Source of the DNA: Deltaproteobacteria bacterium
GTDB taxonomy: Bacteria; Myxococcota_A; Polyangia; DRWM01; JAAZOP01
Assembly (NCBI GenBank): GCA_016218765.1
Contig: JACRCZ010000119.1
Coordinates: forward strand, 1 to 52,030
Length of the DNA: 52,030 nucleotides
Reading direction: 5' to 3'
The position numbers were made by a program, and so were the translations under genes. The stretch's first letter is position 1. The number at the start of each line of letters is the position of its first letter. This document shows positions 16,485 through 24,199 of this stretch, piece after piece. The notes under the pieces are model-generated. The model was not told where the DNA came from. It ran no database searches and saw nothing but the letters and a program-made list of their open reading frames with translations.

Positions 16485-17843
16485 ATGAGCGGCTTGGGAT
16501 TCGCGGATCGGCTCGGCAGGGCCGGATGCCGAGGAGGCGGGCGGGGCGGCTTGTCGTTGTTGTTCCTCGTGGTTCCGGCGATATCGTGCGCAATGACCGA
16601 GCCTGCGGGGGAGCGGGAGGAGGAACGGCCTCCGGACTCCCGCGGCGCATCCGGCGAACTGCCGGGGAAGTTCGACGGCGTCGGTTGCGCCGGAGGGCTC
16701 GAGCGCTTCTTCGCGCGGTACGCGCGATCGTCCGGCGCGGTCGACGACTTGGCCGGCTCGAGCGGGATCTGGAGCGTGCCGCGCACTTCGGTCGGCGGCG
16801 GCGAGATCCAGATGTCGTGGGAGTTCGAGGTGATGAGCCAGGAGAACGTGGCGGAATGGTACCGGCCGGCGTCGATGAGCACGGACGACTGGGCGAGCCT
16901 GCCGCGGTGGAGGCAGATGGGGGTGCTGCGGCGGGGCACGGAGGATATCGTGCGGCGCGAGGACGCACCGGAGTGGATCCGTGCGGTGCTCAAGCGGGAG
17001 ATGGCGGGGGCGTACGAGACGACGTCGGCGTCGTACGTGAGCACGCTGGACGAGCTGTACGAGCAGGCCAAGACGGTGCAATCGGCGATGGGGCAGGACG
17101 GCGGCTTCCATTTCCACGTCAGCTTCCCGTGGAACGAGACGATGAACGCGAACGCGCGCTCGATGCGCGCACTGCTGCAGCGGGGCGAGGAGTACACGAC
17201 GCTGCGCTGGCTGTCGGCGAACCGCAACTGGGACAACGCGGTCATCGCGCCGATCCGCCTGGAGACGCTGGACGACATCGAGCGGGCGATGGCGTCTGGC
17301 GAGCTGCTGAACAGCAGCCACAAGTACACGACGATCGGGTGGCGCATCGGAGTGTACGGGCCGGGCCGCGTGGGATTCGAGCTGCGATCGATCAACCAGG
17401 ACGTCGACGACGCGGCGCGCATCCTGGAAAGCCTCGTGCGCGGGGTCGAGGATCCAGGGGCGGCGGTGATCAAGTTCGGGAGCGAGGGGGCGGCGTACCG
17501 GCTGGCGGAAGCGGGCGTGGGCGACTGGATCGGCGCGGGCTCGTTCGCCCGGCTGCCGGAGGACGTGCAGGCGTTCTTCCGCGGAGCCTCCGCGGCGGCG
17601 CGCAGCGGCGCCACGGATCTGGAGGCCTGGTCGCTGCCGATGGTGGCGCTGGAGACGCGGCCTCAGCTCTCGGCCGAAGCGGCGAGCCTCGTCGTCGCCG
17701 AGCGGCGGAACTTCCTGGAGGCGGTGGCGGGGATCATCGCCGGCTTCGGCGGCACGGCGCCGACGCCGGAGGCGGCCAAGCTGATCCGGGCGGCCGTCTC
17801 CGATTTCTGCCGCGCGACACGTCCGGCGTGGGAGTATCTGTGA
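16485..17843 (+). CDS. putative lipoprotein with amidoligase/GCS-like motif order
   Basis: 452 aa from ATG at 16485 with GAGGAGGAGGG upstream. ISC at residues 33-35 closes a signal peptide (lipoprotein likely). Visible motifs occur in the order of the COOH-NH2 ligase (amidoligase/glutamate-cysteine-ligase) fold: E113-x-E115 in a WEFEV strand, E178-TTSASY before a long helix, H209-x-H211 in GFHFHVSFP, K280 in HKYTTIGWR, and E299-x-R301 in GFELRSI. In that superfamily these positions bind ATP/Mg and substrate. I inferred this by eye and it is remote. Such enzymes are normally cytoplasmic, so a lipidated version would be unusual; a non-catalytic relative is possible. Second gene of the sigma54-driven pair. 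Confidence 0.7.
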   Translation: MSGLGFADRLGRAGCRGGGRGGLSLLFLVVPAISCAMTEPAGEREEERPPDSRGASGELPGKFDGVGCAGGLERFFARYARSSGAVDDLAGSSGIWSVPRTSVGGGEIQMSWEFEVMSQENVAEWYRPASMSTDDWASLPRWRQMGVLRRGTEDIVRREDAPEWIRAVLKREMAGAYETTSASYVSTLDELYEQAKTVQSAMGQDGGFHFHVSFPWNETMNANARSMRALLQRGEEYTTLRWLSANRNWDNAVIAPIRLETLDDIERAMASGELLNSSHKYTTIGWRIGVYGPGRVGFELRSINQDVDDAARILESLVRGVEDPGAAVIKFGSEGAAYRLAEAGVGDWIGAGSFARLPEDVQAFFRGASAAARSGATDLEAWSLPMVALETRPQLSAEAASLVVAERRNFLEAVAGIIAGFGGTAPTPEAAKLIRAAVSDFCRATRPAWEYL

Positions 17844-17864
17844 GCGTCCGGCGCGCACCGGGGT

Positions 17865-20816
17865 CTACACGAGTCCCAGCGTACCCGGGTTCAGGATGCC
17901 GGCCGGGTCCAGCTCGCGCTTGAGGGATTCCATCCAGGGGCGCAGCGGGCCGTGCGACGCGCGCAGGAGGTGCCGCGGAAGCGGCCTGGGACCGCGGTGG
18001 GCGGCGAGCGCCAGGCCGGCGGCGGCGATTCGTGCCACGAGCCGGAAGGCGGGACGCCGGGCGTCGGAGACGCGCTTCTCGGGCTCGAGGAAGGTCCACG
18101 TCGCGGAACCGCCCTCGGGCAGGCCGCCGGCGAAACGGCAGGAGACGAGATCCTCGGCCGCGAGGGCGGCGGCCTCGCGATCGAGGGCGAGGAGATCGGA
18201 CCAGCGACCGGCGGCTTCGACCCGCTCCAGGACACGGCCGGTCTCGGCCGGCAGGTCGAGCGGGTCGCGGGTGCACAGGGGGTCGTCCTCGGACGCCTCG
18301 GTTCCCCCCTCGGCGGCGAGGCGACGGCGTGCCAGCTCGACGAAGCCATCGACCACCGTGGTGTGGCCCTCGAAGGCGAGAACGAGCGCGGCCTCGCCGC
18401 GCAGCGACGACGTGGCCCAGGCCGGGCCGGGGCGGACGACGCGGGCGGCGGCGGGCCGAACGGAGTCGGCGAGCAGGGCGGAGAGACAGGCCAGCGCCGG
18501 GGCCGGGCCGGGGAACCAGGCGCCCAGGACGTGGCGGGCCTTGGGCGGGCGGTGCACGCGCAGGTAGGCGGCCGTGATCACGCCGAACGCGCCCTCGCCG
18601 CCGACGAACGCCTGCATCAGATCCGGGCCCGCGGCGCGACGCGGCGCCGCCTTGATGCGGATGGCGTCGCCGCGCGGGAGGACGGCCTCCAGGCCGATGC
18701 ACGCGTCGTCGAAGGAGCCGTACAGGGCCGAGGCCTCGCCCCAGCCGCGGCCGCCGAGCAGTCCGCCGAGCTTGGGGGAGAGATCGGGGAGGAGGGCGTA
18801 GCCCAGCGAGAGGGCGTGCACGGCGAGTTGCTCCTCGAGGGTCCTGACTCGGATTCCGGCCTCGGCGTGGACCACCAGGGCCTCCTCCGAGAGGTGGCGG
18901 ATCGACTGCATCCGCTCCAAGGTGAGGACGATCGCCGCGGAGCCGGGGGGAATGCGCCCGGGGGCGGTCTCCGATCGGGCGACGACGGGGATGCCGTGCG
19001 CCGTGGCAATGCGCATGCACGCGGCGACCTCGGGGGCATCGACCGGCGTGGCGGTGAAGACGGGCGGATCGCCTTCGGCAACGACGCCGCCCGGGAGCGC
19101 GTCCTCCAGGGCGCGGAGGGCGGCGGAGGGATCCGTCCGCGGTTGTCGGCTTTCGGTCATCGGCCGGACGGGAGGCCCGGCGTTGCGCGAGCGGTCGGAG
19201 CGCGCGGGAGCGGGGGGGGCGGCGATCGGCGCACCATCGCCGATCGCGGCGAGACTGGATTTTTCGCGGGGGCCGAGGAGCTTGCCGGGGTTGAGGATGC
19301 CGGCGGGGTCGAGGACGCGTTTCACGGCCCAGGCGATGTGCAGGGCGCCACCATACTCGCTCTCCATGGCCGCGGCCTTGGCGACGCCGACACCGTGGTG
19401 ATGGGAGATCACGCCGCCGGTCTCGACGACGGCGGACAGCGCGGTGCGCCAGGTGTCGTCATAGAGATCGAGCGCGGCGTCGTCGGAGCGGGCGGCGCCG
19501 ACGAAGGTGAAATAGATCGAGCAGCCCTCGTGGTACGCGTGGGAGAAGTGGGCCAGGACCAGGACCTTGCGGCGCAGGGCGTTGCGAACGGCGACGTAGA
19601 CGGGAAGGAGGCGGTCCCAGGTGGCGGCGACCTCCATCGTATCGTTGAAGCCGCCGCCGGCGAAGACGCCGGACTGGCGGTAGGAGATGGCGTAGCGGTG
19701 CTCGAACCACTGCCGCGCCAGGGGCTCGCCCATGTCGGTGCCGAGGTCGGCGAGGAGGTCGATGGCGAGGCGTTCCTCGGCCTGGACGAGGGTGCCGCGA
19801 CCTTCGAAGACGAGGATGAGGATGCAGCCGCCGAGGGCGGCGTCGGGGAGGCGATCGAGCGCGGTGTTGGGAAGCTCGGGGTGCTCGAGCAGCTCGCGGG
19901 TGGCGCGCTGCTTCATGCCGTGGACCAGGCCCTTGCCGGCGGAGCGGAGGCGGGCGAGGAGCGAGCCGGCGGCGGGCGAATCGCCCTTTACGGAGCCCAT
20001 GCGGAGGATGAGGCTGTCGATGGCGTCGTAGAGGCGGACGACGGCCGGGCGGACGCCGGCCTGGAGCAGCCGGCGGACGCCGTCCAGGCCGCTCTTGAGC
20101 GAGGAGAAGCGCAGCGCACGGAAGCGGCGCGATTCGGGGGCGGGTCGGACGCGCAGCCGCGCGTCGGTGATGACGCCGTAGACGCCCTCGCTGCCCACGA
20201 GGAGCTGGGCGAAGCCGGCGCCCATGCCGCGGCCGGGCGGGCCGGAGACGACGTGGCGGCGCCCGTCGGCGGTGACGACGCCGACGTCCGAGACCATGTC
20301 CTCGATCTTGCCGTAGAGCGTGGAGGTCTGGCCGGCGCCGCGGGTGGCGATCCAGCCGCCGACGCTGGAGCAGTACATCGAGGAGGGGAAGTGGCCGCCG
20401 GTGAAGCCGCGGCGCGCGAGCGCCTGCTCGTAGTCCTCGCCGATCATCCCGGCCTCGACGTCGGCCAGCCGCCGCTCGGGGTCGACCGCACGGAGCCGGC
20501 AGAGCTTCTTGAGATCGAGGACGACGTCGCCGCGCAGGGGAAGGGTCCCGCCGCAGACGCCGGAACCGGCGCCGAAGGGGACGACCGGGATGCCGCGGGC
20601 GCCGAGGCAGCGCAGGACGTCGCCGACCTGCTCGGCGGAGGACGGCCAGACCACGGCCTGCGGGGGGTGGACGGTGTGGCGGCCCGCACGGAGCCACAGC
20701 AGGCCCTTGGGCCAGAGATCGCGGGAGTAGGCGAGCTGGTCGACGGGATCCTCGGAGAGTCCGGCGGGGCCGACCACCGCTTCCAGCTCGCGGCGGAGCT
20801 TGGGGTCGAGCGTCAT
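17865..20816 (-). CDS. tandem fusion of two AGPS-like FAD-linked oxidase modules
   Basis: 983 aa in one uninterrupted frame. Module 1 (about 1-515) has the FAD-binding segment PFGAGSGVCGG, the GHFPSSMYCSSVGGW and STLYGKIEDMV stretches, SHHHGVG (about 470) and the C-terminal RVLDPAGILNPGKLLGP; this is the alkyldihydroxyacetonephosphate-synthase pattern (ether-lipid synthesis; FAD enzyme using an acyl-DHAP), including the His motif needed for catalysis. A linker of about 40 residues leads to module 2 (about 553-983), which keeps GGLLGGRGWGEASALYGSFDD, a VGGEGAFGVIT stretch and RELDPAGILNPGTLGLV but has lost the HHH motif (SHG instead) and parts of the FAD loop. Module 2 resembles a degenerate copy, or a glycolate-oxidase-E-like chain. 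Downstream of DUF362 and metallophosphoesterase genes. Confidence 0.88.
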   Translation of the reverse strand: MTLDPKLRRELEAVVGPAGLSEDPVDQLAYSRDLWPKGLLWLRAGRHTVHPPQAVVWPSSAEQVGDVLRCLGARGIPVVPFGAGSGVCGGTLPLRGDVVLDLKKLCRLRAVDPERRLADVEAGMIGEDYEQALARRGFTGGHFPSSMYCSSVGGWIATRGAGQTSTLYGKIEDMVSDVGVVTADGRRHVVSGPPGRGMGAGFAQLLVGSEGVYGVITDARLRVRPAPESRRFRALRFSSLKSGLDGVRRLLQAGVRPAVVRLYDAIDSLILRMGSVKGDSPAAGSLLARLRSAGKGLVHGMKQRATRELLEHPELPNTALDRLPDAALGGCILILVFEGRGTLVQAEERLAIDLLADLGTDMGEPLARQWFEHRYAISYRQSGVFAGGGFNDTMEVAATWDRLLPVYVAVRNALRRKVLVLAHFSHAYHEGCSIYFTFVGAARSDDAALDLYDDTWRTALSAVVETGGVISHHHGVGVAKAAAMESEYGGALHIAWAVKRVLDPAGILNPGKLLGPREKSSLAAIGDGAPIAAPPAPARSDRSRNAGPPVRPMTESRQPRTDPSAALRALEDALPGGVVAEGDPPVFTATPVDAPEVAACMRIATAHGIPVVARSETAPGRIPPGSAAIVLTLERMQSIRHLSEEALVVHAEAGIRVRTLEEQLAVHALSLGYALLPDLSPKLGGLLGGRGWGEASALYGSFDDACIGLEAVLPRGDAIRIKAAPRRAAGPDLMQAFVGGEGAFGVITAAYLRVHRPPKARHVLGAWFPGPAPALACLSALLADSVRPAAARVVRPGPAWATSSLRGEAALVLAFEGHTTVVDGFVELARRRLAAEGGTEASEDDPLCTRDPLDLPAETGRVLERVEAAGRWSDLLALDREAAALAAEDLVSCRFAGGLPEGGSATWTFLEPEKRVSDARRPAFRLVARIAAAGLALAAHRGPRPLPRHLLRASHGPLRPWMESLKRELDPAGILNPGTLGLV

Positions 20817-20823
20817 GGAGGCG

Positions 20824-20852
20824 AGTGTACGTCAGCGGAGCGAGTGCGGGAA
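20824..20852 (-). promoter_or_regulatory. candidate promoter TTCCCG-N17-TACACT for AGPS fusion
   Basis: Minus strand: TTCCCG (20852-20847), 17 nt, TACACT (20829-20824), then 7 nt to the ATG at 20816. The gene has no Shine-Dalgarno, so a leaderless mRNA is possible; the -35 match is weak. The surrounding 90 bp between the DUF362 gene and this one is otherwise a Cys-free, low-complexity spacer. Confidence 0.35.
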
Positions 20853-20906
20853 GTCCGGGCAGGGGCTCCCCGCACTTTCCGGCCTTCCCGCTCTTCCCGT
20901 GCTCCC

Positions 20907-21992
20907 CTACCGGTAGCGTTCGAAGAGGTGTCCCCACTTGGTGCCGAGCCACTGCTCGTAGATGCGCTTGCCGTGGACGGGCCACCACCAGTGGTCGTGG
21001 TAGACGTCGGAGCCCGTGACGAAGGCCTGGACCAGCGAGGTGCGGAAGAAGAGCTTCTGCGCGGCTCTGAGGGGTCCGAACCAGATCAGGTCGCCGGCGG
21101 TGCTGGCGAGGTTGTCGCCGACGGTGAACCCCCAGCGTTCGTCGGCCAGCTCGGGCTGCCCCACGATTTCGATCTCGCGCGGGTCGCCGACGCCCAGGCC
21201 GCGCTCGTGCGCGACCGCGATGTACTCGATGGTCAGCGGATCGAAGCCCATGAGCCGCGCGGCGACGGCATCGATGGCGACGCAGTCGCCGGAAGCGAGG
21301 ATGACGTCCTTCTCGACGGGGCGCATCGTGCGGGGCCCCGGGCCGTCGCCGGCCGTGGTGCCGTCCATCACGGCGAAGATGCCGCTGTGGATCTCCTTCT
21401 GGATCTGGAGCAGGTCGACGAGGGTCTTGTGGATCCAGGAGTGGGTGTAGTGGCGGTGCGTGGAGAGCAGGCCGCCGAAGGCGTTCTTCATCGCGCCGGT
21501 GGTGGTGGTGTAGATGTGGCACTTCACGGTCGGGAGGTGGACGACGTTCTTGCCGTGGAAGTAGTCGGGGATGCGGATGCCCTCGGGGAAGATGTCCTTG
21601 AGCACGAGCATCGGGGCCTTGGGCTCGTAGATCTCCCAGCGCATGTCCTCGTCATAGAAGTTGTAGAGGATGGGGACGCAGTGGTCGTTGAGCACGCCGC
21701 GGTAGCGGTTCAAGCGCTCGCCCTTGTGCGCGTTGGTGACCACGGTGACGTTCTCGACGCAGACCAGGTCGCGGTAGCCGGCGGCGCGCAGGGCGCGGAT
21801 CGAGCCCTCGAGCTGCCACGGGGTGGTGTTGGCGCCGGGCATGGGGAGGTGCCAGGAGATGTTGTCCTTCAGGATCGTGGTGGATTGCGGGTCGAGGAAG
21901 TGGCGCATCTCGGCCAGCTCGCACAGCCGGCCGTAGTCCTCGACGACGGAGTCGGGCCGGGTGCGGAGGATGGCGACTTTCGCCTTGGTCAT
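20907..21992 (-). CDS. DUF362 family protein
   Basis: 361 aa from ATG at 21992 (AAGGAG 6-7 nt upstream). The typical DUF362 blocks are visible: KVAILRT at the N-terminus, ILKDNISWHLPMPGANTTPWQLEG, LPTVKCHIYTTTTGAMKNAFGG, SGDCVAIDAVAARLMGF and PREIEIVG. DUF362 members bind metal and are sometimes fused to 4Fe-4S ferredoxin modules; this one has no such module. Role unknown, but gene neighbours are usually redox or membrane-lipid enzymes. It is 13 bp downstream of the metallophosphoesterase gene and upstream of the AGPS fusion on the same strand, so the three genes look like one cluster. Confidence 0.85.
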   Translation of the reverse strand: MTKAKVAILRTRPDSVVEDYGRLCELAEMRHFLDPQSTTILKDNISWHLPMPGANTTPWQLEGSIRALRAAGYRDLVCVENVTVVTNAHKGERLNRYRGVLNDHCVPILYNFYDEDMRWEIYEPKAPMLVLKDIFPEGIRIPDYFHGKNVVHLPTVKCHIYTTTTGAMKNAFGGLLSTHRHYTHSWIHKTLVDLLQIQKEIHSGIFAVMDGTTAGDGPGPRTMRPVEKDVILASGDCVAIDAVAARLMGFDPLTIEYIAVAHERGLGVGDPREIEIVGQPELADERWGFTVGDNLASTAGDLIWFGPLRAAQKLFFRTSLVQAFVTGSDVYHDHWWWPVHGKRIYEQWLGTKWGHLFERYR

Positions 21993-22005
21993 GGTGTCTC
22001 CTTCC

Positions 22006-23187
22006 TCACAGGAACGTGCCGGTGTCGACGCGGTGGTCGCCGTAGAGCTGGATGATGCGCACGGTGGATCCGTCCTTCTCCGCCGGCGTGACGACGATGG
22101 ACTGGCCGTCGTAGCCGGGGAGCGTGTAGTCCAGATGGTGATGCCCGGCGAAGAAGCCCCAGATCGAGCCGCCCAGCGCACGGTCGCGGATGTAGCCGTC
22201 GATGCGGTCGACCTCGTCGATCGTGAGGCAGTCCAGGACCCCGAGGCTGGTGACGATGGGCGGGTGGTGGCTGAAGAAGAAGACGTTGTCTTCCCCGAAG
22301 CCGGTGTAGGCGTCGAGGTGATCGGTCAGCCAACGCCATGTCCCGCCCTCGAAGTCGAACAGGTCCGCTTCCGACGTGACGCCGTGGTACCCGAACGGCG
22401 CGTGGCTGCGGGTGACCATGTCCAGCGCGACGAAGTGGTAGCCCTCGTAGTCGAAGGCGTAGTTCTGGAAACTGGCCATGCAGGAGCACTCGGGATTGTA
22501 GACGGGAGTGGGGGCCTTCTCCAGGGAGGGGAAGAGGGTGCGCAGGGCGGCGAACTGGCTGGAGAACACCTCGTCGAACTGCGCGTCGCCGACGGGGCCG
22601 GACGCCTCGTCGCTGCCGGAGTACGGCCACATGTCGTGGTTGCCGATGAGGGGGAAGTAGGGGACGTTGAGCTGGTCGAGGATGTCCTTGGTCTTCTGTT
22701 CCTCGGAGCGCTCGCCGCTGTCGCCGAAGTCGCCGGTGGCCATGACGAAGCGGATGTCGTAGTCGTCGAGCGCGAAATTGATCTTGCTCACGGCGAAGCG
22801 GAGGGTGGCGGTGACGTCGTCCTCGGGACCGTCCCGGTCGTCCCAGCCCGGGGTGCCGTAGTCGTCGGTCCCGTCGCCGATGTGCAGGTCGGTGATGTGG
22901 GCGAAGGAGAAGAGCCGTGCGTCGGTGGCTTCGGCCTCGGCCTCCGCGTCCGCCGCGTCGGCTTCTTCCTCGGCCTCGGCCTCGGCCTCGAACTCCGGGG
23001 CCGCGTCGATGTCCGGCTCGGCGTCCGGGGCGGCCTCGGCCTCCTCGACGTCCGGGCGCACGCCGTCGGCCTCGGCATCAGCGGCGTCGGAGAAGCCACT
23101 GCCCCAGTCGGGGGCGCGGAGGAGGGGGAGGACCGCGAGGAGGGAGGACCCGAGGCTGGGGGATACGATGGCAGAGGATGGATTCAT
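22006..23187 (-). CDS. secreted calcineurin-like metallophosphoesterase
   Basis: 393 aa. The N-terminus has a hydrophobic stretch (SLLAVLPLL) without a good lipobox, then an extreme Asp/Glu/Ala-rich spacer of about 60 residues. The enzyme domain carries the whole calcineurin-like metal set: ITDLHIG, ATGDFGDSG, LIGNHDM, FFSHHPP and GHHHLDY. Two Cys (CSC) near the middle might pair. Substrate unknown; relatives include phosphodiesterases and phospholipid or nucleotide phosphatases. It is the first gene of the minus-strand cluster with DUF362 and the AGPS fusion and has a probable promoter immediately upstream. Confidence 0.88.
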   Translation of the reverse strand: MNPSSAIVSPSLGSSLLAVLPLLRAPDWGSGFSDAADAEADGVRPDVEEAEAAPDAEPDIDAAPEFEAEAEAEEEADAADAEAEAEATDARLFSFAHITDLHIGDGTDDYGTPGWDDRDGPEDDVTATLRFAVSKINFALDDYDIRFVMATGDFGDSGERSEEQKTKDILDQLNVPYFPLIGNHDMWPYSGSDEASGPVGDAQFDEVFSSQFAALRTLFPSLEKAPTPVYNPECSCMASFQNYAFDYEGYHFVALDMVTRSHAPFGYHGVTSEADLFDFEGGTWRWLTDHLDAYTGFGEDNVFFFSHHPPIVTSLGVLDCLTIDEVDRIDGYIRDRALGGSIWGFFAGHHHLDYTLPGYDGQSIVVTPAEKDGSTVRIIQLYGDHRVDTGTFL

Positions 23188-23196
23188 CGCCTGCGT

Positions 23197-23224
23197 ACCG
23201 TATCGCGTGGGGGGGCGGCGTCAA
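23197..23224 (-). promoter_or_regulatory. candidate promoter TTGACG-N16-TACGGT
   Basis: Minus strand: TTGACG (23224-23219), a C-rich 16-nt spacer, TACGGT (23202-23197), then 9 nt to the ATG of the metallophosphoesterase gene. No clear Shine-Dalgarno, so nearly leaderless. Confidence 0.5.
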
Positions 23225-23227
23225 GTC

Positions 23228-23262
23228 GGCTGGTCGCTGGTGGCTGGTGGCTGGTGGTCAGG
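23228..23262. repeat. short direct repeats (GGCTGGT units)
   Basis: Degenerate tandem copies of a GCTGGTG-type word between the metallophosphoesterase and the next plus-strand gene. Non-coding and low complexity; no function visible. Confidence 0.6.
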
Positions 23263-23377
23263 GTCGGGGAGGGCGGCGCATTCCTGGTCGTGGGTTGGTG
23301 GTCCGGGCGTGAATATCCTTCGGGGAATGGCGGTACAGGGGGCCAAGGCATGGGGGAGCGGGGGGAAGGGAGGCAAC

Positions 23378-24022
23378 GTGCGGGCGGAGACGGTTGGGGG
23401 GTGGGCGGCGCTGGTGGTCCTCGGGTGTTGTCCTGCGGCGGTGCCTTGTCCGGCGGTGACGGCTGCGGAGGGCGTCGCGGAGGGGGGAGTCACGGAGGGC
23501 GAGGAGGTGCTGCACCTGGAGTCGCCGGTGGAGGTGCCGCCCAACGGTGACTGGGGCGGCTACCGGTTCTACTGCGAGCTGTTGGAGGGGGGCGACGACT
23601 ACACGCCGTTGTTCTCGTGCGATCTGTCGTGGCAGTGCGAGCTGAACTACGCGGCGACGCGGATGGCGATACGGCCGAACGGCTACGAGCTGCTGGACGA
23701 CGTGGTGCAGGTGAGCCGGGTGGTGGACATCTCGAACCGGGCGGGGCCGCGGCTGTTCATCGACGTGAAGGGCGACTGGCTGTCGGCGCGGCTGCGGGTC
23801 GGTGGGCGGCCGATCCTCCGGATCGACGGCTTCCTGAGCGGCGCGGGGGGAAGCGAGGCGGGGATTTCGGAGCTGTACGTGGGGGTGATGCGGACGCCGG
23901 AAGCGCCGGCGATGCCGGCCGCGGCGGTCTCGATCGCGGGGGTGCCGCAGGAGCCGGAGCGCATCGTCGAGTACTTCCGTGCGCCGGTGACGTGCGTGTT
24001 GCGGGAGGAGTTCCTGGAGTAG
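23378..24022 (+). CDS. secreted protein of unknown function
   Basis: 214 aa from GTG at 23378, chosen because GGGAGG lies 5 nt upstream; an ATG at 23327 is in frame but lacks an RBS. The signal region is AETVGGWAALVVLGCCPAA. The mature part has paired Cys (FYCELLEGG, FSCDLSWQCEL) and a beta-rich region (YELLDDVVQVSRVVDI, RLFIDVKGDWLSARLRVGG, LYVGVMRTPE) and ends in an APVTCVLREEFLE stretch. Not recognised. It stands alone, with a decayed protease fragment directly behind it. Confidence 0.65.
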   Translation: MRAETVGGWAALVVLGCCPAAVPCPAVTAAEGVAEGGVTEGEEVLHLESPVEVPPNGDWGGYRFYCELLEGGDDYTPLFSCDLSWQCELNYAATRMAIRPNGYELLDDVVQVSRVVDISNRAGPRLFIDVKGDWLSARLRVGGRPILRIDGFLSGAGGSEAGISELYVGVMRTPEAPAMPAAAVSIAGVPQEPERIVEYFRAPVTCVLREEFLE

Positions 24023-24030
24023 GCGCATCG

Positions 24031-24195
24031 GGGGTCGGCCGCGACGCGCTGGTCGAGGCGGCGGGAACCCCGCCGCTGATCGGGCAAATCCCCCTGGAAG
24101 CGCTGGATCTCGTCGTGGACCCGCGCAGCCGGGAGATCCGGGTCATTCCGGAGCACCTCGACGCCCCTTTGCTCGATCTGCCGCGCGTTGCCTGA
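24031..24195 (+). pseudogene. 3' remnant of a retropepsin-like aspartyl protease (clan AA)
   Basis: A 54-codon open stretch with no start encodes TPPLIGQIPLEALDLVVDPR, then IRVIPEHLDAPLL and a TGA. The pattern T-x-L-(I/L)-G-x-x-x-L-E-A-L-x-L-V-V-D-P-x-x-x-x-(V/I)-x-P-x-x-x-x is the C-terminal signature of the small bacterial clan AA aspartyl protease family. The catalytic D-x-G upstream half is missing, replaced by the 3' end of the preceding gene. A truncated remnant is the simplest reading. Confidence 0.7.
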
Positions 24196-24199
24196 CCGG

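Noticed and set aside
17952..22055. Very long plus-strand open frame antisense to the AGPS fusion and DUF362 genes
   Set aside because: GC-rich codon bias opens antisense frames; it has Gly/Ala/Asp/Arg composition only and the minus strand holds clear enzymes.
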